Positions 7,128 to 14,035 of a DNA stretch of 14,035 nucleotides are shown in pieces. A program made the translations under genes and the position numbers. Origin of the DNA: Planctomycetaceae bacterium (GTDB lineage Bacteria; Planctomycetota; Planctomycetia; Planctomycetales; Planctomycetaceae). Each line of letters opens with the position of its first letter. Position 1 is the stretch's first letter. The stretch is taken from NCBI GenBank assembly GCA_020426065.1, contig JAGQQT010000043.1, forward strand, positions 1 through 14,035. Direction: 5' to 3'. The notes beneath the pieces are model-generated. The model worked only from the letters and a program-made list of their open reading frames with translations, was not told where the DNA came from and did not search any database.

Positions 7128-9683
7128 ATGAACGCGAAACCGAATCAATTTTCCTTCCCCGTAATTTCACTCCCTGGATTCTCTACAAGGCTGGCCTGCT
7201 CTCTACTGGTGTTCAGCCTGTTGACGGGAAATGCCCGTGCGGCGGAGAAAACCTTTGTTGTCTATCCTCAAAAAATCGAACTGCAGGGACAGCATTCCTC
7301 AGCCAGGGTGATTGTCCAGACAGTCAACCAGAGTGAAGTCGGCTCCCAGATCACAGCGGATCTCGAATGGAAGGTCGAGAACGAAGCGGTTGCCCGGGTA
7401 AGCGAGGAAGGGATTGTTCTGCCGATTGCCGATGGGGAAACATCCATTGTGGTGTCAACCGCCGGGCAGACTCAGTCTATTCCAGTGAAAGTGACCGGGA
7501 TCAGTCAGAAGTCAATTCCCTCCTTCACGCACGATGTCCTGCCGGTACTATCCAAATCAACCTGTAACTCCGGCGCCTGCCATGGAGCGTTGGCGGGAAA
7601 GGGTGGCTTTCGACTGTCTCTGCGCGGGTATGATCCGGAGAGCGATTACTTCAACATTGCCCGTCAGGATAAAGGACGACGGATTGAACTGGCCGACCCG
7701 GGCCGCAGCCTTGTGCTGGCCAAGCCTTCGGGCGGAATGCCACATAAGGGCGGGCGAAAGTTTGAGCCCGATTCGGTTGAATACAACATCATCGCCGAAT
7801 GGATTTCTGCAGGAGCACCCCGTCCTCCTCAAGAGGATCTGCAGGTACAGGAACTGAGCATTTTTCCGGGCAAGTCGATTCATTCGGTTGGTGAGACCCA
7901 GCAGATGATTGTGCTGGCCACCATGAGCGATGGACAGGTGCGGGATGTGACCTCCCGAGTCATCTGGTCATCGTCCAATGAAGCAGTTTGCACTGTGAAT
8001 GAAGATGGGACGTTACAGATTATTGGTTCTGGTGAAGGGGCGATTGTCGCCTGGTATTCCAGCCTGCTGGCCATTGCCCGCTTGACTGTTCCGTATGTAC
8101 AGCAGAAATCTCTGGCAGAAATCGAGGGAGTGGACCAGCGTCCTCCCCGCAATTTCATTGATGAGCAGATCAACAAGCAACTGGTTCGTCTGAATCTGCC
8201 CGCTTCTCCCGGATGCGATGACCAGACTTTTGTGAGGCGGGCCTACATCGATACAATCGGTCGACTTCCTTCTATCGAGGAAACAAATTCTTTTCTGGAG
8301 AACCAGGCACCTGACAAGCGGGATCAGTTGATTGAAACCCTGCTGGCCTCATCTGACTTTGTCGACTACTGGACCTATCAATGGTCTGACGTGCTGATGT
8401 TGAATGGTCAACTGCTGCGACCTGAGCCACTCAAAGCATATTACAACTGGTTGCATGCCCATGTCGAAAAGAACACTCCCTGGAACCAGGTTGTGCGGGA
8501 AGTGGTTACCGCGACGGGGCGCAGTGATGAAAATGGAGCGACGAACTTTTTCGCACTGCATCAGACTCCTGAAGATATGACCGAAAACACTTCCCAGGCG
8601 TTTCTGGGACTGTCGATTGGATGTGCCAAATGCCACAACCATCCGCTCGAAAAATGGACCAACGATCAATACTACGGCATGGCAAATCTGTTTGCCCGGG
8701 TTCGGGCGAAAGGCTGGGGAGGCGAATCCCGCAATGGTGATGGAATTCGGACTCTGTACGTCACTGAAGTGGGAGATCTGATTCAGCCCCGCACCGGTAA
8801 GCCTCAGCCTCCAACTCCTCTCGATGCGGAATCTCTACCGACTGAAGACCCCACGGACCGCCGGATCGCTCTGGCTGACTGGATTGTTTCGCCAGATAAT
8901 CCGTACTTTGCCCGCTCGATTACCAATCGCATCTGGGCTCGATATTTCGGTGTTGGTCTGGTTGAAATGGTGGATGATATGCGGGTTTCTAATCCCGCCT
9001 CTAATGAAGAACTGCTGAAGGCAACTGCCGATCATCTGGTCGCTCATCAGTTTGATTTGAAGGAACTGATGCGGGCCATTCTGCAATCCAATGCCTATCA
9101 GCGCACCAGCAAACCGCTGCCGGAAAACCGGGACGAGAATCGATTTTATTCCCGCTACTACCCGCGACGACTGATGGCCGAAGTCATGCATGACGCGATT
9201 GTCCAGGTGACTGATGTCCCGACTATTTTCGACTCGATCGCTTTTGCCGGTGCAGATCGTCAGAAAACCGACTTTTACAAGGAAGGGACCCGGGCGATTC
9301 AGTTGTATGACTCGGCCGTGGAGAACTATTTCCTGTCCACCTTTGGACGCAACCCGCGGAATATTGTCTGCGAGTGCGAGCGTTCTGCTGAGCCGAGCAC
9401 CGTCCAGGTGTTGCATATCTCGAATGGGTCCACGATTAACGACAAACTGAAGAATGAGAAAAGTCGCGTCGCCGCTCTGATTCAGAAACGCAAGGATGGA
9501 ATGGTAGACAGCGCCCTGGTCGAGCAGATTTATCTGAGTGCTCTGTCCCGCAAACCGACTGATCGTGAGCGGGAAGAATTCCTGGCAATTCTTCCGGAAG
9601 CGGGCAGTCCAGCAGTGCGGGAAGTTCTGGAAGATTTCTTCTGGGCCATCCTGAGCAGTCGTGAGTTCCTGTTTAATCACTGA
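7128..9683 (+). CDS. DUF1549/DUF1553 diheme cytochrome-like exported protein (right arm)
   Basis: This 851-residue protein has the same layout as the one at 2563-5061. A signal peptide runs to about 39 (hydrophobic core LACSLLVFSLLTG, cut after ARA). An Ig-like region follows at about 42-125. A cytochrome-like segment has a CX4CH motif (C146, C151, H152) and candidate axial Met 204 (GGMPHKGG). A second Ig-like region spans about 240-325. DUF1549 covers about 340-525 with CXXCH (C499, C502, H503). DUF1553 covers about 575-850 with C748-E-C750-E-R-S, ending SREFLFNH. It differs from its paralogue most in the linker after the second heme motif and in the segment near 697-730. Only a weak AAGCGGA precedes the ATG by 10 bases, so translation may depend partly on the upstream gene. 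Reaction and redox partner are unknown; heme attachment is inferred from motifs. Confidence 0.93.
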   Translation: MNAKPNQFSFPVISLPGFSTRLACSLLVFSLLTGNARAAEKTFVVYPQKIELQGQHSSARVIVQTVNQSEVGSQITADLEWKVENEAVARVSEEGIVLPIADGETSIVVSTAGQTQSIPVKVTGISQKSIPSFTHDVLPVLSKSTCNSGACHGALAGKGGFRLSLRGYDPESDYFNIARQDKGRRIELADPGRSLVLAKPSGGMPHKGGRKFEPDSVEYNIIAEWISAGAPRPPQEDLQVQELSIFPGKSIHSVGETQQMIVLATMSDGQVRDVTSRVIWSSSNEAVCTVNEDGTLQIIGSGEGAIVAWYSSLLAIARLTVPYVQQKSLAEIEGVDQRPPRNFIDEQINKQLVRLNLPASPGCDDQTFVRRAYIDTIGRLPSIEETNSFLENQAPDKRDQLIETLLASSDFVDYWTYQWSDVLMLNGQLLRPEPLKAYYNWLHAHVEKNTPWNQVVREVVTATGRSDENGATNFFALHQTPEDMTENTSQAFLGLSIGCAKCHNHPLEKWTNDQYYGMANLFARVRAKGWGGESRNGDGIRTLYVTEVGDLIQPRTGKPQPPTPLDAESLPTEDPTDRRIALADWIVSPDNPYFARSITNRIWARYFGVGLVEMVDDMRVSNPASNEELLKATADHLVAHQFDLKELMRAILQSNAYQRTSKPLPENRDENRFYSRYYPRRLMAEVMHDAIVQVTDVPTIFDSIAFAGADRQKTDFYKEGTRAIQLYDSAVENYFLSTFGRNPRNIVCECERSAEPSTVQVLHISNGSTINDKLKNEKSRVAALIQKRKDGMVDSALVEQIYLSALSRKPTDREREEFLAILPEAGSPAVREVLEDFFWAILSSREFLFNH

Positions 9684-9715
9684 TTTATCTTTACCACAAC
9701 TCTGAGTTTTTCAGA

Positions 9716-12559
9716 ATGGGGTTTCCCGTGAAATCGTTCTGCACCTGGAATGGAATGATCTGTCTGATGGTCTGGTGCTTCCTGCTTGGAAGCCCTTCTG
9801 TTCAGGCAGATCCGATTGACTATCAGACCAGGATTCAACCACTGTTGACCAAGTATTGCTCTGGCTGCCACAGTGCCGATGAACCGGAAGCGGAGTTTTC
9901 CACGGAAAGTTTCGATTCGGTTCTGCAGGGTTTGAAAGGGCGTCCGGCGATCCTGCCGGGCGATGCCGGTTCCAGCCTGATGGTGCACCTGCTGGAAGGA
10001 ACGGCCAAGCCGGTCATGCCCCCTGAAGATGAACCTGCTCCCACAAAAGATGAGATCACACTAATTCGCCAGTGGATTGATGAGGGAGCCCGTGGACCGG
10101 AAGGGATGACTGTTGATCGTCTCGCACTGAATGTGCCGAAAATCCCCAGCGCGGAAATCCCTCAACCAATCACTGCCCTGGCATCTGGCCCGCAACTGGC
10201 TGTCGGACGATTTCAAGAGGTGGACCTGTATGACTGGGATCAGCTGGAAGTCCGAAACAAGCAGAATCTCAATCTCCCCAAGCCTCAGCACACCATATCC
10301 GGGCTTCCCGGCAAAGTGCATGCTCTGCAGTTTTCCCACTCCGGTTCCCGCCTGCTGATTGCAACCGGAGTTGCGGGACGTGGTGGCTGGATTGGTGTCT
10401 ATGACGCGAAAACGGGTCAGCAGCAACTCCAGTTTACCGGACACCTCGACACCATTTATGCCGCTCAATTCAGCCCGGATGAAAAACTGATTGCGACCTC
10501 AAGTTATGATCGCACAATCATTATCTGGGATGCCAGCACCGCTCAGGTCATCCACACTCTGGAAGGACACAATGGCGCAGTTTACGATCTGGCCTTCAGT
10601 CCGGATAGCAAGTTTCTGATCACCGCCAGTGCAGATGATACCTGCAAGGTCTGGCGCATTTCCGATGGCCTGAGACTCGACACGCTCAGTCAGCCACTTA
10701 ATGAATGCTATGGCTGTGCCTTTAGTCCTGATGGAAAGCTGATGACTTCCGTAGGAGCGGACAAGAAGTTGAGAGTCTGGAAGATGGTTTCTCGCGATAA
10801 ACCGCGAATCAACCCCCAGCTCTTTGCCCGCTTTGCCCATGAAGATGTCGTCTCTGCTCATTTGTGGCTGCCTGATCAATCCGGCATCCTCACTTTTGGC
10901 GAAGACGGAGTGATCAAACTCTGGAATGCCGCCACAATGGAGGAATGGTTCGTCTGGAATCAGCAGGATCGCGATGTCCATTCGGCAGTCGCGATTGCAG
11001 AAGAACTGCAGGGATTCCTGGTCGCGCGGATGGACGGCTCCATTCAATATTTTCGACAGCCGGGTAAAACCGAATCCACCACAACGTCCCAGGTAGCGCA
11101 CGCTCCCGAACAGTTTCTGGAAAAGCCGGCAGCGTTGCCTGAAGTGACTGAGCAGGAACCGAATCAGGATGCGGCTCAGGCCCAGACTGTTCAGGCCCCG
11201 GTTCAGATTAAAGGCTCGATTACAGGGCAGCATGCCGGACGGTCTGATCATGACCTCTACCGCTTTGAGGCCGCTGCCGGTCAGCAATGGGTCATTGAAG
11301 TGAATGCTTCCCGCAGCCAATCGCCTCTCGATTCCTTTGTAGAAGTCCTCGATGAAAATGGCAACAAGATTCTTAGAACGAACCTGCAGGCTGTCCGTGA
11401 GTCTTACTTCACCTTCCGAGGGAAAGATTCCAACCAGACCGGCGATTTCCGCATCTTCAACTGGACGGAAATGTCACTCGACGAATACCTGTATGCCAAT
11501 GGTGAAGTCACCAGGCTGTACCACTATCCCCGAGGGGCCGATTCCGGATTCAATGTTTATCCCGCAGTCGGGAATCGTTGGGGCTACTTCGACACCACAC
11601 CACTCTCTCATGCTCTGGGCGAGCCGTGCTATATTGTCCGGCCGCTCGATCCCAATGAGCCAATCATTCCAAACGGTTTGCCGGTCTTTCCAATTTACTT
11701 CGAGAACGATGATTGCTCTCTGCGGGAGCTGGGTTCCGATTCCCGATTGCATTTCACGGCTCCCAGAAGTGGCTCTTACCTGGTGAAAATCTACGATGTG
11801 CGAGGATATGAAGGGCCAGACTTCAATTATACGCTGGCGATCCGTCCCCGTGTTCCGGACTTCACACCCTCTCTCAAAACAAACAAGCTGACCATTCATC
11901 CGGGAAGTGCCAATGAGTTCTCTGTCGGTGTGCAGCGGATCGATGGTTACGATGGTCCGGTCACGTTCACGTTGGAATGTGATGTTCCGGGGATTACTCT
12001 GACTTCTCCTGTGACCATTCAAGCCGGACAGATACAGGCGGAAGGTGTGATCTCTGTTTCGAAGGATGCAGCAATCCCGGATGATCTTCCCCAGCATATC
12101 AAAATCCAGGCCACCGCTGAGATCCTCGAACAGCAGGTGCAGCGGGATGTGGGTGGCTTTGCCGAACTGAAAAATGGAGGCGAACCAAAACTCACACTCG
12201 AGATTGTGCGTTCGGATCGGTCGCCGGAAGCACTCCCCGCGGGTGATGATGGACTCCTGGTGATTCCGATTCATCCCGGTGAAACGATCCAGCTCAAAGT
12301 GCTTGCTCATCGCAACGGAACCGAAGGCGGGATAGATTTCGGCAAAGAGGAATCGGGCCGGAACATGCCATTTGGTGTGTTTGTCGATAACATTGGTCTG
12401 AACGGACTGTTGATTACTGATGACCAGAGCGAGCGTGAGTTCTTTGTGACCTGCGATCCAATCGTTCAACCCCAGCGTCGATTATTCCACTTGAAAACCA
12501 ATGCGGGCGGCGGGCATGCCTCACAACCGGTCTGGCTGGAGGTTCAACCTGCCCCCTGA
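9716..12559 (+). CDS. Cytochrome c (PSCyt1) / WD40 propeller / PPC fusion protein
   Basis: This is a 947-residue exported protein. A hydrophobic signal spans about 6-31. A PSCyt1-type cytochrome c domain covers about 33-127, with C48-SG-C51-H52 and likely axial Met 101 (MPPEDEP). WD40 repeats fill about 150-450; recognisable blade ends are VDLYD, IGVYD, IIIWD, CKVWR, LRVWK, IKLWN and IQYFR, making seven blades with a short first one. A PPC-like region begins at about 478 (EQEPNQDA, DHDLYRFEAA) and finishes near 685-710 (SGSYLVKIYD). It is interrupted by an insertion of roughly 115 residues with YANGEVTRLY, PRGADSGF and YFDTT. Beta-rich sequence follows to the end. The family probably joins electron transfer to protein or polymer binding at the cell surface. 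The start is slightly uncertain: a GTG at 9728 would also keep the signal peptide, and neither start has a strong Shine-Dalgarno. It begins 32 bases after the preceding gene. Confidence 0.9.
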   Translation: MGFPVKSFCTWNGMICLMVWCFLLGSPSVQADPIDYQTRIQPLLTKYCSGCHSADEPEAEFSTESFDSVLQGLKGRPAILPGDAGSSLMVHLLEGTAKPVMPPEDEPAPTKDEITLIRQWIDEGARGPEGMTVDRLALNVPKIPSAEIPQPITALASGPQLAVGRFQEVDLYDWDQLEVRNKQNLNLPKPQHTISGLPGKVHALQFSHSGSRLLIATGVAGRGGWIGVYDAKTGQQQLQFTGHLDTIYAAQFSPDEKLIATSSYDRTIIIWDASTAQVIHTLEGHNGAVYDLAFSPDSKFLITASADDTCKVWRISDGLRLDTLSQPLNECYGCAFSPDGKLMTSVGADKKLRVWKMVSRDKPRINPQLFARFAHEDVVSAHLWLPDQSGILTFGEDGVIKLWNAATMEEWFVWNQQDRDVHSAVAIAEELQGFLVARMDGSIQYFRQPGKTESTTTSQVAHAPEQFLEKPAALPEVTEQEPNQDAAQAQTVQAPVQIKGSITGQHAGRSDHDLYRFEAAAGQQWVIEVNASRSQSPLDSFVEVLDENGNKILRTNLQAVRESYFTFRGKDSNQTGDFRIFNWTEMSLDEYLYANGEVTRLYHYPRGADSGFNVYPAVGNRWGYFDTTPLSHALGEPCYIVRPLDPNEPIIPNGLPVFPIYFENDDCSLRELGSDSRLHFTAPRSGSYLVKIYDVRGYEGPDFNYTLAIRPRVPDFTPSLKTNKLTIHPGSANEFSVGVQRIDGYDGPVTFTLECDVPGITLTSPVTIQAGQIQAEGVISVSKDAAIPDDLPQHIKIQATAEILEQQVQRDVGGFAELKNGGEPKLTLEIVRSDRSPEALPAGDDGLLVIPIHPGETIQLKVLAHRNGTEGGIDFGKEESGRNMPFGVFVDNIGLNGLLITDDQSEREFFVTCDPIVQPQRRLFHLKTNAGGGHASQPVWLEVQPAP

Positions 12560-12575
12560 ACCGGAACCAAGATCC

Positions 12576-14033
12576 ATGCGTGAAATCCTGATTGCACTGA
12601 CCCTGCTGTGCGGAATATCTGCAGCAACCCAGGCTGCCCCCGCTCCCACCAATGTCATCATCGTCTTCTGTGACAATCTCGGGTATGGCGATATTGAACC
12701 GTTTGGTTCGAAGGTCCATCGGACACCGGAACTGAACCGCATGGCCCGCGAAGGTCGGCGGTTCACGCATTTTTATGTCTCTGCAGGCGTTTGTACTCCT
12801 TCCCGGGCCAGCCTGATCACCGGGTGTTATTCTCAGCGGGTTGGCATGCACTGGAATCCGCGCGATGGCCAGGTCCTGCGACCGGTTTCTCCTTACGGAC
12901 TGAATCCTGATGAGTTCACGATTGCAGAACTGTTTCAGCGGAAGGGATACGCTACGGGGATGATCGGCAAATGGCACCTGGGAGACCAGCCTCCCTTTCT
13001 GCCCACCCGCCAGGGGTTCGATTACTTTTATGGAATACCCTACAGCGATGACATGACCCAGGATGTCGGTCAGCGACTTGGAGAACGCTATCAGGGTGAA
13101 ACATGGCCTCCACTCCCGTTGATGGAAAACGAAACCGTCATTGACGCTCCTGTTGACCGGAACGAGTTGACCAGGCTCTACACGGAAAAAGCGGTTGCGT
13201 GGATTGGTGAGCATCGGGATAAACCATTTTTTCTTTACCTTCCGCAAGCCATGCCCGGCAGCACCCGTCATCCGTTTGCCAGTGAGGCCTTTCGCGGGAA
13301 AAGTCAGAATGGTCCCTGGGGAGATGCGATTGAGGAACTGGACTGGTCCATGGGCCAGATTCTGAATGCCCTGAGAGATTTGCATCTGGCTGAGCGGACG
13401 CTCGTGATCTGGACTTCCGACAACGGAGCTCCCACCACCGGAAATCCGGAAGATCCTTCCCGAGGTTCCAATGCGCCATTTCATGGTCGAGGTTACACCA
13501 CCAGTGAAGGAGCATTCCGGATGCCCACTATCATGTGGCAACCGGGAACAGTGCCAGCGGGGACAACCTGCGACCAGCTCGCCACGACAATGGATCTGCT
13601 GCCGACCTGCGCTCATCTGATCCAGGACACTCAGCCATTGCCCAATCCGATTGACGGCAAAGACATTTTGCCACTCGTTTACGGAACTCCCGGAGCGAAA
13701 ACTCCTCATAAGGTCTTCTACTACTACTCACAGCAGCAATTGCAGGCGGTTCGCTCCGGACCCTGGAAACTGTTTCTGCCCGTTGAGCCGATTGGATCGC
13801 ATCCCCACTTTTCCAAACAGCAACCGCCAACTACGCTCCTGTTTCAACTGGAGCAGGATATTGCCTGCCAGCACAATGTGGCCGAAGAGCATCCGGACGT
13901 TGTCGCTCGGCTCACCAGGCTGGCGGAACAGGCGCGAGCGGACCTGGGAGATGAAGGTCAGCCCGGTTCCGGTCAACGTCCTGCCGGCAAGATTGAGACT
14001 CCACCTCAGCCGGTCGTGAAATCCGGGAACTGA
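12576..14033 (+). CDS. Exported type I sulfatase (arylsulfatase family)
   Basis: This 485-residue protein hydrolyses sulfate esters, probably on an extracellular polymer. An in-frame ATG at 12501 would place 25 residues before the signal peptide and overlap the upstream gene, so I chose the ATG at 12576, which starts directly with a Sec signal (cut near TQA, about 20) and has GGAA nine bases upstream. The signature C73-T-P-S-R77 marks the cysteine converted to formylglycine. Other active-site elements are D33 in CDNLGYGDI, GKWHLG (131-136) and SDNGAP (281-286). The usual second metal-binding Asp is Asn 34. The common MPH motif is MPG (228), with a His at 232. A distal GRGYTTSEGAFRMP block (304-317) is typical of the family. 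The gene is last in the operon within this window, 16 bases after the previous stop. No maturase gene is present in the window. Family is certain; substrate is unknown. Confidence 0.95.
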   Translation: MREILIALTLLCGISAATQAAPAPTNVIIVFCDNLGYGDIEPFGSKVHRTPELNRMAREGRRFTHFYVSAGVCTPSRASLITGCYSQRVGMHWNPRDGQVLRPVSPYGLNPDEFTIAELFQRKGYATGMIGKWHLGDQPPFLPTRQGFDYFYGIPYSDDMTQDVGQRLGERYQGETWPPLPLMENETVIDAPVDRNELTRLYTEKAVAWIGEHRDKPFFLYLPQAMPGSTRHPFASEAFRGKSQNGPWGDAIEELDWSMGQILNALRDLHLAERTLVIWTSDNGAPTTGNPEDPSRGSNAPFHGRGYTTSEGAFRMPTIMWQPGTVPAGTTCDQLATTMDLLPTCAHLIQDTQPLPNPIDGKDILPLVYGTPGAKTPHKVFYYYSQQQLQAVRSGPWKLFLPVEPIGSHPHFSKQQPPTTLLFQLEQDIACQHNVAEEHPDVVARLTRLAEQARADLGDEGQPGSGQRPAGKIETPPQPVVKSGN

Positions 14034-14035
14034 CA

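Noticed and set aside
2563..9683. The two DUF1549/DUF1553 genes as a recent tandem or inverted duplication.
   Set aside because: They share architecture and motifs but differ through most of their length, and no long stretch of shared nucleotide sequence is visible. They are old paralogues.
8835..12469. Several long minus-strand open frames (8835-9680, 10499-11320, 11474-12469) opposite the right-arm genes.
   Set aside because: Each is fully antisense to a gene with clear domains and shows no family features of its own.
12501..12575. An upstream ATG at 12501 as the sulfatase start.
   Set aside because: It would overlap the preceding gene and bury the signal peptide behind 25 polar, proline-rich residues. 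The ATG at 12576 starts exactly at a normal Sec signal.
12414..13709. A 431-codon open frame on the minus strand opposite the sulfatase gene.
   Set aside because: It lies antisense to an unmistakable sulfatase. Its translation has no recognisable domain or signal peptide and an odd composition rich in Arg, Gly and Ser. It is a by-product of codon bias on the other strand.
1..14035. Insertion sequences, CRISPR arrays, phage or defence genes, and tRNA or rRNA genes.
   Set aside because: No transposase, integrase, regular repeat-spacer array, nuclease or toxin-like gene, or structural RNA pattern was seen; gene order and style are uniform throughout.

Overview
The window comes from the chromosome of a planctomycete, most likely a Planctomycetaceae-type organism of moderate GC content. 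I base this on the protein families: DUF1549/DUF1553 cytochrome-like proteins, a DUF1501 protein, a PSCyt1 (planctomycete cytochrome C) domain fused to a WD40 propeller, PPC-domain proteins and a CTPSR-type sulfatase. This combination is typical of Planctomycetes. Nearly all the DNA is coding, and every predicted product carries an export signal, so this is an envelope or extracytoplasmic locus. I see no rRNA, tRNA, CRISPR array or mobile element.

The locus is divergent around a 597-base non-coding region (5062-5658). The left arm reads on the minus strand: an 832-residue DUF1549/DUF1553 protein with two c-type heme-binding motifs (2563-5061), then a large PPC-domain protein with a C-terminal coiled coil that runs off the left edge (1-2399). 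The right arm reads on the plus strand as a tight series with gaps of 77, 32 and 16 bases: a Tat-exported DUF1501 protein (5659-7050), a second DUF1549/DUF1553 protein (7128-9683), a cytochrome c / seven-bladed WD40 propeller / PPC protein (9716-12559) and a formylglycine-type sulfatase (12576-14033).

The two arms are parallel modules. Each has one large DUF1549/DUF1553 protein and one PPC-domain protein, but only the right arm has a DUF1501 protein and a sulfatase. My inference is an exported redox-linked complex acting on a sulfated polymer: the sulfatase removes sulfate, the PPC and Ig-like modules bind polymer or partner proteins, and the heme domains provide an electron-transfer function that has not been defined. 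Substrate and reaction cannot be read from the sequence.

The intergenic region holds the most unusual non-coding signals: an 18-base perfect palindrome, a 10-bp inverted repeat with a 3-base loop, two shorter dyads, a good sigma70-like promoter for the left arm, a weaker one for the right arm, and small hairpins in the right-arm leader. The window contains no recognised defence system or known novel system. The best candidates for something undescribed are the divergent two-module layout and this array of dyads.
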